A stretch of 64,000 nucleotides of DNA from Diphasiastrum complanatum (taxonomy: Eukaryota > Streptophyta > Lycopodiopsida > Lycopodiales > Lycopodiaceae), in contig CM055092.1 in NCBI GenBank assembly GCA_029204225.1, forward strand, positions 67,523,923-67,587,922, in the 5' to 3' direction. Shown one piece after another: positions 23,232 to 32,440 of this stretch; positions within the stretch are counted from its first letter, which is position 1, and the number at the start of each line of letters is the position of its first letter. The notes beneath the pieces are model-generated. The model worked only from the letters and a program-made list of their open reading frames with translations, was not told the DNA's origin and did not search any database. A program made the position numbers and the translations under genes.

Positions 23232-26149
23232 TTAGAAGCCCGTTCCAACCCTTTTGGGTCGGAATGTTTCTTTTGAACATGAAAAAAACAGGTCCTGGAA
23301 TACAATTTCAGTTAATGAGAACCTCCGTGAAGTGGCCACATTGATTCCAAACGCATTTGTATCCTGACATTGAGTATTCATAGCTTGTGAATCATAAACG
23401 ATTGACCATCTGCATGATTTATTTCACATGAACAAAAATCTAGCTCCTAGAGAAGCCTGCTCTGGCCCCTGCATACGAACCTGCTCCGCCCCTGCATATG
23501 AACCTGCCCCTGCTCCGCGGCCCCTACGCATGTTGTGGAGGCCTTTTGCAAATCATCAGAGCTGTGGATATCTAGACCTAGAATGCCCTATGCATCATGT
23601 CTATTGCTGATGCACTGGTTAGACATGCATTGATTGGAAACCATACGTTTGCCCTTCACAACATACAGATAGATCAACATTCAGACCCATCATTTCCCTT
23701 GGCCACTTGGCCCCTATTTCACATGAGTGATAACAGCTGAGCCTGTGTCGATGTCTCTACATGACCTCTAATATTCTGGCTGTGTTTATCAACATTTAAG
23801 ATCACTTGGCCCTATTATGTGTGGTGTTATAACTATACTTACTGCAAACCTCTAGGTGCCGGTTAACCACAAGAGACCGTTGAGCAGGATCTAACTTCTT
23901 GCTTTCAAAAGCAACTTGTCTACCATCTTGATATAGGACTGCACCTATAGCATAGTCACTGGCATCCGTCTCAAGCACATACGGCTTGTTAGGATCCACT
24001 ATGTGTAAAATAGGCGCTATAGTTACACAATATTTGAGGTTCTCAAAACTCTGATTCAACTCTTCAGTCCACGTAATTGGAGGACTGAACTTACTATGCC
24101 AACTAACTCTTTTAGCCCCTTTGAGGACATTTGTCAAGGCTAATGCAATTAATGCATAGTGCAAGATAAATCTATGAAAAAACCCCGTAAAGCCCAAAAA
24201 GGACTTAACCTCTCGGAATCTTTTAGGAATAGGCCTGCTGTGACCGACCCAACTGTGACCAAAACACCTGGCAACCTATACAGATGCAATGCCCTTGATT
24301 AGAGCTTTAATTTGATACCCATATTGCCCACCAAAAAAAAAAAAAAAGGTTCTCAGAAACGCTCCCTCATTTCAGAAACGCGGTTCAGAAACACATTTCT
24401 GAACGCGTTTTTAGATGGGGGGTGCATCTATGAGCCATATATGAGAGAGAGAGAGAGAGATGCTCAGGGTTCATGTTTGAAACTCGTTTCCTTATTCCCC
24501 TCAAGATACACTCTTTTTGTTGAACTTGGTAGTAACTGGCTTCTTCAAGTGAAGTTTCAATGGTTTTCATTTGAAGTATTCTTATGCAATGGTGGTTATA
24601 CACATGGAGCCAAAACTTATTGGACATGTGAGATAGATATTGGCCATAACAAATATGTTTCTTTCATATGTTTTTATGCTAGTTCACGTTTTATTACATA
24701 TTTGCAAATTTCTGTCTTCCAATATGCTTGCTGCTACTTATCCTGATTTTAATGGTCTTGATCTTGATCAGGTTGCCCTTCTAGAATGCATCAAAGAACT
24801 CCTACGTATTGAAAAAGACTGGATACCAAGTGAAGAAGGATTCTCAATCTACATTCGGCCTACAATGATTGCAACTGATTCTTTACTTGGGTTAGCCCCA
24901 ACAAAAGAGGCCATGCTATTTGTGGTCCTATCACCTGTTGGTCCCTACTTTCCAAGTGGATTAAAGCCAATCAGATTATTTGTTGATACTAAAAATGCAA
25001 GAGCCTTTCCTGGTGGTGTTGGCAACAACAAAGTTGGAGGTAACTATGCACCGACTATAGTCCCTTTAAAACAGGCTGCAGAAAGAGGGTGTTCACAAGT
25101 ATTATATGTTCTCCAGGATGGACTTGGAAAAGGTGGCCTCGTTGGGGAGGCAGGGGCAATGAATGTCTTTTTCCTTATCAGATCAAGGGGTCTCAACGAA
25201 GAACTTGAGCTTGTCACACCTGCTTTGGATGGGACTATACTACCAGGTGTAACAAGAGACAGTGTTCTTAGACTTTCTAGATCTTTTGGCAACATGAAGG
25301 TCTCTGAAAGGCAGCTGCATTTTCAAGAGGTTGCAGAATCTTAGTCCATTTCTATTGATTTGCTACCTGTTTATGGACAGCAAAGTTTATTGTTCCAGAG
25401 TAGTTATGCTACTCCTTTTCGATTTGCTTGCTTTATCCTTAGTAGTTGAATTTGTGTTTCTCTTGATGCCATCAATCTCATACATGCATTTATCTCAATT
25501 GTTGAGCCACCCAACATCAGCATGTGATTAAGGGAATTGATTTGTTTTTAAATGAAGGATTTTTGACATTGCATGGAAAATGATTTTGTGATTGTTGATT
25601 GAGAGTGTTGTTGGAGTGCTGAACTAGTTAAATTATTTCCAGCCAGCTTTGCAAAAACGTTTTTGTCAAGATTTATTAAACCATTTTTCGAGATTAAATG
25701 CCTTTTTGGTTTAATGAAGGCATTGTTGAATTCTCAGAGTCTAAAATTGTGTGATTGAAGTATCATTGAATATGTTCCAGCTATGTCATCATTTTGTGAG
25801 TTTTGCAAAGTTATGATCCTGCAACTTCTAAAAAGATCATTCCCTGGCACTATTGATCTTTTGGCAGATTGAAGATGCTGCTAGTGAGGGCCTTGTCATT
25901 GAAGCTTTTGGTACAGGAACTGCCTGCATGATTCAACCCATATCAGGGCTTGTAAAAGAAGATGGCTCTGAGATTTCTCTAAAATTTGATTCTAAGGCTG
26001 CAGAGTATTGGCTACAAAAGTTGCCTGGAAGCTTAATCAATAGCAGTAAGGACAATGAGCCAATCAGCCTCTGCGGTCGCCTCACCAGGGAATTACTGGA
26101 TATTTATTATGGATACACAGAACACACTTGGTCTGTTGCTGTGGATTAG
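10703..26149 (+). CDS. BCAT: Branched-chain amino acid aminotransferase, animal/fungal-like type, five coding exons
   Basis: Catalyses reversible PLP-dependent transamination of Leu, Ile and Val. Coding exons: 10703-11035, 11380-11526, 15765-15908, 24772-25329, 25868-26149, giving about 487 residues. Every intron is GT-AG and every join is phase 0. Exon 2 carries [11 protein letters not shown], exon 3 [20 protein letters not shown], and exon 4 [14 protein letters not shown] and [15 protein letters not shown], whose Lys (about residue 295) is the expected PLP lysine, plus GEAGAMN. Exon 5 has [12 protein letters not shown]. These blocks read like animal and fungal BCATs rather than the usual plant isoforms. 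The mammalian mitochondrial CXXC redox pair is not kept: the second Cys is Gln. The first about 110 residues have no counterpart I know and may be an organelle presequence; a shorter start at Met63 or Met65 is possible. Introns 2 and 3 are enlarged by transposons, but the exons have no stops or shifts. Confidence 0.9.
11380..11526 (+). CDS. BCAT: BCAT coding exon 2
   Basis: 49 codons between CATGGCAG and GTCTGC. Contains [12 protein letters not shown] and [11 protein letters not shown], matching the N-terminal small domain of animal BCATs (FTDHML...LTLHPA). Confidence 0.9.
12681..12746 (+). repeat. Inverted copy (arm 1) of a 66-bp F-box segment
   Basis: Identical over 66 bases to the reverse complement of 14534-14599. 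It is flanked by a direct repeat of about 28 bases (ACCTGGGAGTCC/CGCACTTGAAGCACCA at 12654-12681 and 12749-12777). Confidence 0.9.
14445..14458. repeat. Poly-G run
   Basis: About 14 consecutive G bases on the plus strand, inside the F-box-like pseudogene. Likely mutable or error-prone in sequencing. Confidence 0.8.
14534..14599 (-). repeat. Inverted copy (arm 2) of the 66-bp F-box segment
   Basis: Reverse complement identical to 12681-12746. This copy lies inside the longer open F-box-like frame, so it is likely the source copy. Confidence 0.9.
15765..15908 (+). CDS. BCAT: BCAT coding exon 3
   Basis: 48 codons after TGTGCAG and before GTGTTT. Encodes [32 protein letters not shown] and GLPQFDK, the conserved small-domain core. 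Confidence 0.92.
16181..16218. repeat. (AT)n tract at the left border of the transposon complex
   Basis: 38 bases of uninterrupted AT that end exactly where CATAGATCC begins. Matching tracts sit at 16905-16938 and about 23197-23229. Confidence 0.9.
16219..16300 (+). repeat. Outer terminal inverted repeat, left copy
   Basis: CATAGATCCAGCGGTACC followed by GGATCCGCGG and GGTACCGCGGATCC motifs, then ATACTGATCCG. It matches the reverse complement of 23100-23193; the right copy has one additional unit of about 19 bases (GTGTGGTACCGCGGATCC). Confidence 0.9.
16438..16525. repeat. GC-rich cluster of G6/C6 inverted motifs
   Basis: Alternating runs such as GGGGGGCTCTGCCCCCC and CCGGGGGGCTACCGCCCCCC form two adjacent perfect or near-perfect palindromes. 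The flanking DNA is AT-rich. Strong hairpin potential. Confidence 0.8.
16842..17020. repeat. Palindrome centred on an (AT)17 core
   Basis: The left arm (16842-16904) and right arm (16939-17020) share CATAGTGGCACGTGGTAC and CCATTATGG...GGTGTCGCCC in opposite orientation, separated only by 34 bases of AT at 16905-16938. The right arm has about 15 extra bases (a GGTACCGCGG unit). Confidence 0.85.
17100..17355. repeat. Three tandem copies of a ~80-bp GC-rich unit
   Basis: Units begin GGGCACTGTGG at about 17118, 17197 and 17282 and share GACCCAATCGGAGTGC and AGCATGTGGGGGA. Copy 1 lacks about 7 bases (ACCATGG) present in copies 2 and 3. ORFs in several frames here are translations of the repeat. 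Confidence 0.9.
17410..17600. repeat. Degenerate GTGAGAGGC-type short tandem repeats
   Basis: Repeated GTGAGAG, GGCTGTGAGAG and GGCATTGTGAGAG words in changing order, immediately upstream of the small ORF at 17628. It may be its leader. Confidence 0.75.
17628..17972 (+). CDS. Small highly charged protein inside the hAT element (unknown function)
   Basis: 114 codons from ATG to TAG, on the strand opposite the transposase and converging with it. Residues 1-45 are rich in Glu, Arg and Lys with a heptad-like pattern ([20 protein letters not shown]), suggesting a coiled coil. An Ala-Pro linker ([16 protein letters not shown]) follows, then a second charged helix ([20 protein letters not shown]) and an acidic tail (EGEESVEDP). 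I recognise no family. In composition it looks like real coding sequence of the element and might be an accessory DNA-binding or regulatory protein, but that is inference. Confidence 0.5.
   Translation: MAEGEARRKLEEDVRRHNERHRKQEADIAEMLRETRQRHPELQIPAPAVAPAPAVELDLDEQIGMNFTRRQLIMVRERAARRRADQEAARANLEAERERQNNAPDEGEESVEDP
18472..18888 (-). CDS. Transposase C-terminal tail with two AT-hooks
   Basis: Open frame, read from about 18888, encoding [20 protein letters not shown] and [13 protein letters not shown], two canonical R-GRP AT-hook cores, then an acidic segment (DWEDEDDD) and a stop at 18472. The join to the preceding Pro-rich frame (18807-19931) is unresolved: either a frameshift or a short intron. 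It could instead be a separate small DNA-binding protein. Confidence 0.55.
   Translation of the reverse strand: MATLSQPAAAWAQPSQPGDLHGGDEALTAPLVRKRPGRPKGAPNKKGRAQKLPGKRGRPRRAPVAGRGAVLQPVAAGVVGLACLGADAEADWEDEDDDSSPSDTQPMPVPDRHRYQLRESARGPELSPEHSSEFEAEH
18472..22784 (-). CDS. hAT transposase: BED region, Pro-rich linker, DUF659, dimerisation region, AT-hook tail
   Basis: Minus strand, 5' to 3'. 22784-22590: BED-like region (TRLKGHL kept; the usual CXXC reads YRYC, with the first Cys replaced). 22597-21530: Pro/Ser linker, then DUF659 ([19 protein letters not shown]). 21530-20894: VVTDNATNC and [15 protein letters not shown], the hAT CXXH region. 20779-20434: [13 protein letters not shown] and [20 protein letters not shown]. 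20354-20193: [20 protein letters not shown], the dimerisation motif. About 20092-18472: acidic, Pro-rich tail with AT-hooks RKRPGRPKG and GKRGRPRR. Introns 20893-20780 and 20433-20355 are GT-AG and keep frame. Apparent shifts lie at a G5 run (22587-22591), a C9 run (21529-21537), a GA repeat (about 19980) and about 18900. It would cut and rejoin the element in the nucleus. Confidence 0.85.
22915..23015. repeat. ~19-bp GC-rich tandem repeats upstream of the transposase
   Basis: About four copies of GGGAGGGCGCGGACAGCAG-like units. They lie between the BED exon and the right end, where a hAT promoter and transposase-binding repeats are expected. Confidence 0.75.
23100..23193 (-). repeat. Outer terminal inverted repeat, right copy
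   Basis: Reverse complement matches 16219-16300 apart from a few substitutions and one added GGTACCGCGGATCC-containing unit. Followed by an (AT)n tract to about 23229. Confidence 0.9.
23802..24245 (-). pseudogene. Ty3/Gypsy RT end and RNase H start
   Basis: Minus strand reads [19 protein letters not shown], then [35 protein letters not shown] and [20 protein letters not shown]. This is the classic Gypsy RT thumb to RNase H junction (WT.E....F..LK, ETDAS..A.GAVL). One continuous frame from about 24245 to 23802, truncated at both ends. Confidence 0.9.
24246..24336 (-). repeat. Copy of element A's inner repeat next to the Gypsy fragment
   Basis: The reverse complement contains TGGGCAATATGGGTATCA and GTTGCC at the same spacing as 16353-16415 and its inverted partner 16725-16788. 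It starts exactly where the Gypsy coding frame ends, so it is a third dispersed copy of an unnamed repeat end. Confidence 0.6.
24772..25329 (+). CDS. BCAT: BCAT coding exon 4 (PLP-binding domain)
   Basis: 186 codons after TTGATCAG and before GTTGCAGAATC. Carries [17 protein letters not shown], the [13 protein letters not shown] strand, the PLP lysine block [25 protein letters not shown] and [14 protein letters not shown]. It is the longest uninterrupted coding stretch of the gene. The open frame runs a few codons past the splice site to a TAG, which is the retained-intron reading. Confidence 0.93.
25868..26149 (+). CDS. BCAT: BCAT coding exon 5 and stop
   Basis: Begins after TTGGCAG; 93 codons and TAG. 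Encodes [17 protein letters not shown] and the C-terminal [17 protein letters not shown], matching the animal-type ending LQKELKEIQYG...HEW. Confidence 0.92.
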   Translation: MEDAASEGLVIEAFGTGTACMIQPISGLVKEDGSEISLKFDSKAAEYWLQKLPGSLINSSKDNEPISLCGRLTRELLDIYYGYTEHTWSVAVD

Positions 26150-27500
26150 CCATCTGAACTTAAATGATGAGTTCATCGTTCTTTTACAACCATTAAGCAT
26201 TATTCTCTCCCATTAATTTCTATAAGAATTTCCAGAAGCTATGCTGTTTGATTTCAGATTAGAAGTGGGTTCATAATTGCTATGGAAAGATTGCTCGATC
26301 TTCCTTCACCGTTTCACATTGAATTGGAGCTATTTATCTCATTATTTATTTGTTAATGTAGGCTGTAAAGTATATTTAGTTTCTCAGACAAGAAGCTAGC
26401 AAACTTCAGGTGAGTTCCTGTTATGGTGTCAGATACTCCCGGTAACCCTACTTTGATACTCGTTTCAAGCTGGATAGTTTGAACTTCTCTAGTTCCAATG
26501 TCACGAAGAGAGTTTTTTCAAGTAATGTATGTTTTGAAAATTGAGTTTTCATGGAAGAAAGTTTGCAGGGAACATGATGCAAGTGGAAGCCATGATAGGT
26601 TCCTGGTTATTGATGGATCATTGCATCTTGTCCATGTGGACATAATGTGCCAACTTTCAAGTGCATGAGCTTTAGAGGTTTCTAAAAACCAAACTTGCAT
26701 CTCTATTTCAAAGTTCTTGTTAAGGAAGACTATAAGGAAAATCGAGAATTGGTATAGTCACTTATTTCTTCTTGAAATCTCATGATAGCAAGACCGATTT
26801 ACACCAAACCTTTGGTTTTTATTTTTCATGCCTAATAGTGCATTAGTCAGTCCAAAGTGCAATTGTCTCTTTTGTCATGAAACACATGCTAACTTTTACA
26901 AAGACTTGCACAGGGTGCCCAAGGCAATGCTAAAACCACAGCCAGCATAGTGGAACTATATTAATTATCAAAACAGCTTATTTTAGGCTGTTAGTTTGGC
27001 ATCGCATAAGCAACAGACCTAAATACAATAGTACACACTTGATTGCAGGCTTGATTGCATTTTGTATTCATTTCATTGTGCTGTTCACTACTATGTATAC
27101 TACATTTTGGCTTCCCTTCCTGCTGTATGTGGGACTGCAACCTCAGCTCCCACAAGGTCTGCCATCTGTGAGACTTGTGGCCAACGTATGTTCCTATTTA
27201 GCCATATTTTCCACATCATCCAATGCCGAGGGTTAGCTGCTAGATGTATGCATTAACAAAATCATGGCCAATTAATGGTATGTTAGATTGTAGCAGATTT
27301 GCATATGAAACACACCGTCTTTCAAAATTCTGCTGAGCCACTCACCATAATCCTTGATGACATCCACTGCTATCTATACTATCCTTAAGCTTGTATGCAG
27401 GCCCAAATGATCTGTGAGACTGTTGTTGGTTCCACATCTTGTCCCCTCAAGTTCCTGTTTAGCCATATTTTCCACCTCAACAATATCTGGGTTAGCTGCT
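26150..27500 (+). other. BCAT 3' flank, no further gene recognised
   Basis: AT-rich. 27170-27250 and 27410-27500 are diverged direct copies (shared TTAGCCATATTTTCCAC and GGTTAGCTGCTA). No domain seen. Confidence 0.4.
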
Positions 27501-27501
27501 A

Positions 27502-28673
27502 ATGAAACAACCCGAGGGATATGTAAAGCCTGGAAATGAAAATTTGGTTTGTAAATTACAAAACCCTATATGGATCCCCACGATCTTGGTATCAACGTAT
27601 TGATACCTATCTTGAATCTGAAAATTTCGAGCAAGGATCTGCTGATTCTAATATCTATATCAAGAAAACATAAAGTGCAATCGTAATTATAGCATTATAT
27701 GTCGATGATGCTATATTAGTGAGTAATGATCTTACATTTCTAAATTATTGCAAATCGTGACTTTCAACAGAGTTTGAAATGATAGATTATGGAGATCTAT
27801 AGTATTGTCTTGGAATCCAAATAAAAAGAAATAACAGACTCAAGACAAATACATAAAAGTTGTATTACATAAATTTGCAATCCGATTAGTACTCCTATGA
27901 AAAACAATTTGAGTTATCCAAGGACATGTGTTCTCAAACTTAGGGACACCAAGGAATGATGAAATCAATTCCATACAGGGTTTTGATGGAAGTTTGATGT
28001 ACGCAGCAATTTCTACTAGACCAGATATTGCATTTGCAGCTAGCATTGCCTGTCAATTTTTGGGTAATCCTGGTCCACAACATTGGACAGCTGCAAATAG
28101 GATTCTCAGATATTTACGTGGAACCTCTAATTATGGAATAACATTAAGCAAAAATATTGATAATAATGTATTACAACTAATTGGATTATGTGATGCAGAT
28201 GGGCAGGTGATGTGGATGAAAGAAGATCAACAACAGGATATTGTTTTATGCTTGGTGCAGGTGTAGTTTCATGGACAAGTAAGAAGCAGCCATCAATAGC
28301 ATTATCAAGTGCAGAAGCAGAATATGTTCCAGCATGTCAAGCAACAAAGGACGTAAGATGGCTAAGAAGATTTCTCAATGATGTTTTAACTTCACAAGAA
28401 CATCATCGGACCATTCTTAAGTGTAATAGCAAAAGTTGTATTGCCATGATAAAGAATCCAAGATTTCATGCATGAACAAAACATATTGAGATCCAATATC
28501 ATTTTGTTCGACAACAAGTTACTGAAGGAAAATTGGAGTTAGAATATTGTGCAATTGAATACATGGTTGTAGACATAGTTACAAAACCACTTACTAAAGA
28601 CAAATGAATTTTGTAGAGAAATGCTAAGAGTAGTACATTATGACATGTCATAGACATTAAGACTAAGCGGGAG
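27502..28673 (+). pseudogene. Copia RT-RNase H fragment, several stops
   Basis: Starts in the middle of RT (MKQPEGYVKPGNENLVCKLQ), then WYQRIDTYL, and ALYVDDAILVSNDLTFLNYC with the catalytic YVDD box preserved near 27700. It continues with FEMIDYGDL, SLMYAAISTRPDIAFAAS, FLGNPGPQHWTAANRILRYL, then RNase H (TTGYCFMLGAGVVSWTSKKQ, IALSSAEAEY, TKHIEIQYHFVRQQVTEGK). Stops interrupt at least five places and one frame change lies at about 28210. A purine-rich AAGCGGGAG precedes the LTR. Confidence 0.88.
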
Positions 28674-28839
28674 TGTTAAAAGTGTAGTCTAAATGTCACA
28701 AGTATGACACGTGGACCAAGTTGGGTCCCCAATCGTCGCACCCTTACGTCACTCACACACACTTCTGTTTGACATTTTCTCATGTTTACATATTGTAAAA
28801 GCATTTGCTCAATTTTAATGCTTCGAATAAAAGTCATTC

Positions 28840-28923
<84 letters not shown>

Positions 28924-28940
28924 GCAATATTTTGTGACAT
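28674..28940 (+). repeat. 3' LTR of the Copia fragment (end uncertain)
   Basis: Starts TGTTAAAAGTGTAGTC directly after the purine tract. It shares about 50 bases with the minus-strand LTR remnant at 635-685 and contains a (TC)n run of about 77 bases (28842-28918). Confidence 0.65.
28842..28918. repeat. (TC)n microsatellite inside the LTR
   Basis: About 38 uninterrupted TC units. ORFs of repeated Ser-Leu or Arg-Glu here are artefacts. Confidence 0.95.
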
Positions 28941-29220
28941 TGGTGGCCTCCCAAAAATCTAAGAGAGAAATATATGATACTATTTTGGAGAGACGGTGAT
29001 ACTATTTTGGAAAGATAGTCATTGGTGATAGTCCATGAAAGATTAATGTAATCATGACAATGTGCTTATCTAATTAGCATGGATATCCGAATACATAATG
29101 GTAGAAGAAATAGAGATAAAGAGAGATAGTGGTGATGTGCTTAAAAATCATTACACCAACTTGTTGGACTTGCCTTGCAAAGACAAAAGCATGTGTTGAA
29201 ATTGATCAATGGAGTTCGGA

Positions 29221-29460
29221 AGAAAGTCAACGTTAAAGGATAAATTGTGAAAACAGTCTCAACTATTGAGGCTTAGACCTTAATGGAGGGCTCACTAACC
29301 CAACATAAGTGAACTTGCATGATCCGAAAAAGTAGACCATGGAAAGTCAACGTTAAAGGATAAATTGTGAAAGCAGTCTCAACTATTGAGGCTTAGACCT
29401 TAATGGAGGGCTCACTAACCCAACATAAGTGAACTTGCATGATTCGAAAAAGTAGACCAT
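29221..29460. repeat. 120-bp tandem duplication
   Basis: 29221-29340 and 29341-29460 are head-to-tail copies differing at three positions by my reading (shared AAAGTCAACGTTAAAGGATA). No coding content recognised. Confidence 0.95.
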
Positions 29461-29630
29461 GTTTGATTCCACCAACATATGTACATATTAAATCAAAAAT
29501 ACCAACTCTGTAATTGCATGTCACCCATCTTTTATTGCATGTCAGTAAGAAGAAATCCTCATGCAGTTCTTACCCTACCACTTTCACTTAGCCAAGAACG
29601 AATACACTATATTTTTCTGCACACATACTT

Positions 29631-29870
29631 TTACAAAAATTTGTGAAGGATTTCATGCAACAGATTGATGATCTATATCAATTCAATTTAATTCTTGACA
29701 ACATGCCAGCCATAAGATACACGTATGTGCAGGGCATGACGATGCGATGGACAACAGACTATCCAATTGGGTTTTGTGTGAAGAACATGGACAATGAGCC
29801 CTTTATCTTCAACCATTTGAAATTCAAGGTTTTGATTTATGAGTATGAAGACACATGAATGGGGTCTGTG
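29631..29870 (+). pseudogene. Orphan TM9SF (endomembrane EMP70 family) exon
   Basis: Reads FMQQIDDLYQFNLILDNMPA, IRYT, WTTDYPIGF, then PFIFNHLKFKVLIYEYED before a stop. This order matches the luminal N-terminal domain of plant TMN11/12-like TM9SF proteins (DNLPAIRYT...RWTGYPVG...YVFNHLKFKVLVHKYEE), as I remember them. The nine membrane segments that follow in the family are not found downstream, so this is a single captured or relic exon. The neighbours are repeats. Confidence 0.6.
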
Positions 29871-30014
29871 ATGGAGCAACATATGCAGCATCCAAGGCAT
29901 CCCATTGGCCATGAGCAAACTTGTATTGCCTATAGATAAAACTTAGGGAGCATGTTTGACGTGAAATATGATACCTTATGGTTATTGTTTGACAAGAGAT
30001 CTAGAGCTTACACC

Positions 30015-30900
30015 TTATGAAATCTTCTTTGTGCTCCACTTCCTTTGAATCCCATGCGACAAATATGTTATCCAACAGTGATGATTTTGTTCCTTTCCAA
30101 GCCACATGGTGCTTGTTTTCCTAAATGGGACCGCCTTAAAAATGGCAACAAATACGATGATCATTACAAAGATGCTAGTGTAGAATCGTTTGGATCCAAA
30201 TGTTGGCTTCATATTCCCAATAATCTCTTTGAGAAGTTGCCTCTTCGTTAATTTAATAGTCAGTTGATCAGCATATGGCCACTCATGATAATCGACCGTA
30301 GGCTTAGGAAGTGATGCTAATTTGCCATGGTCGAAGTTTTTTTTTGGAACTTCGTACAAGTGATCGTAAAAGAAAATGCCCATTTTGATAAGAGCAGAGG
30401 ATGTCAACCCACCATATATCAGTTCTCCATATTTGGCGTGTATTGTGGGGAATTTTCCAGTGAAGGACTTCACATTTTGCCATTCGAAGCTATTTGAAGG
30501 AAAGACATCTGCACCAAGTTAATGCAATATTATTATCCATTACAAATACAATAACAATTCAAACATAATATGTACATGAGAATAAAAGAGGTGGGACCTA
30601 CAATGTGACTGTATGGTTCTATCAGCAGCACATCCAACAAAATATCTCGACGCATGTATACGTGTTGCACTTTTGCAAGGTATTTGCCATTTTGGTCGAT
30701 CTCGAAATTGTGGATCCTTCCTTTCCGGGTTGTTTCGCTTCCTCTTTGCAACCTTGTGAGTTCCTTTACTCGAGGGTGGCATGTAAACCCAAGCAAAAGT
30801 TGAGAATGTATGGGGCACCCAATGCTCATTGGAATCTTTGATGTGTGCCACAATGAAAGCTATTTGATTCTTGGGCTTCCTTGATTGACTAGAGGCCATA
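30015..30900 (-). CDS. Hypothetical minus-strand gene, possibly two exons
   Basis: A frame starting at the ATG at 30899 (MASSQSRKPKNQIAFIVAHI) and an overlapping frame from 30853 (FEIDQNGKYLAKVQHVYMRR) both look coding-like, followed by a frame at 30473-30015 with KYGELIYGGLTSSALIKMGI, FFYDHLYEVPKKNF and WPYADQLTIKLTKRQLLKEI. An intron or frameshift must join them near 30480-30600. The last part has a hydrophobic helix (SIFVMIIVFVAIFKAV). I recognise no family. The start sits beside the (GA)n tract. Confidence 0.35.
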
Positions 30901-30979
30901 ATGGATGATGTAATGATAATGTAGGATATGCAAAATAGTGTGTCAGAGCAAAAATGAAAAAAATAGAATATTTTTGGAG

Positions 30980-31460
<481 letters not shown>

Positions 31461-32389
31461 TATGCACATATCTATTCCACCAAATACCGGAGTACCCCCA
31501 AATTTATACCTAATGGATCACAATAATCCAGAGAGCACTACGACGACACGAACGAGTCTGATCAAGCTTTCTATAACAACAGAGACCAGTCAAAGAAAAA
31601 GACTCAACCTAAGAGAGAGTCGACAAAGAGATCAGATCAGAACCAGCAAAAATCGGGAACCCAAGAAAGCAGATCAAAAGGAAGGAATAGACAACAAGAC
31701 AACGACAAGAAGACATGGGAGAGATGTAGATGTGACGGCCACACAATGGATAAATACTGGTTAAATCCAAGGATTGAGTGTATACATTGTCATAAGAAAG
31801 GTCATGCAGCTATGGATTGCTACAACAATCCAAGGAACAAGAAGACGTAGAGCAGGAAGGAAAGCTACAACACATCATATGTGGAGGAGCCCGAATCCTC
31901 AAAGATGGCTGAAGATCAAACTAGCAGAAATTCCACTGCTTACCTATGCACTGACTTATGTGCAATATCCACATCTAACGTTCAAGACATAGTTCTTGGC
32001 TCAAGAGCCACGTTTCATTTTGTCATGACAAGACAGATGATCGCCGACTTTCGACAAACCGACTCCTCCAAATATATTGTTCTAGAAGATGGATCGCGAC
32101 ATGAAGTAAGCGACACTGGGGCACTTTGGCTCAGCACCAATGGTAGAGATAGAAGACTGGACGATGTCTTGTATGTGCCGACACTACAGAAAGATCTGCT
32201 ATTAGTTGCTAGAATAGCAGATGTAGATATGCGTGTGACTTTCACAGATCAAACATGCAATATCATTGACGCCAGCTCTAGTATGCTCATCACACAAGGC
32301 AGACAAAGAGAAAACATGTATCACTTGAAGGTACGCCTATCGACAGAGCAGGCTCACCAAGTTCGTGAGTCTATAGATGTCATATAATG
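31461..32389 (+). pseudogene. Copia gag zinc knuckle and protease fragment
   Basis: A CX2CX4HX4C knuckle, CIHCHKKGHAAMDC, lies near 31776-31817, showing nucleic-acid-binding Gag. The following frame (31881-32387) has the protease region: where the family reads LDSGAT this copy has LGSRAT, losing the catalytic aspartate. It continues as DDVLYVPTLQKDLLLVARIA and a partial pre-integrase region. It ends shortly before an LTR belonging to a different Copia element. Confidence 0.75.
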
Positions 32390-32440
32390 TGCTCAAGATG
32401 TCCCAGACTTAATCTGGTAATCTATTTTTTAGTGAGTTAT

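Noticed and set aside
24772-25344. BCAT ending at the stop at 25342
   Set aside because: A GT-AG intron at 25330-25867 joins in phase to the conserved C-terminal exon; the stop belongs to retained intron.
29221-29460. CRISPR-like repeat
   Set aside because: Only two adjacent long copies with no spacers, in a plant genome.
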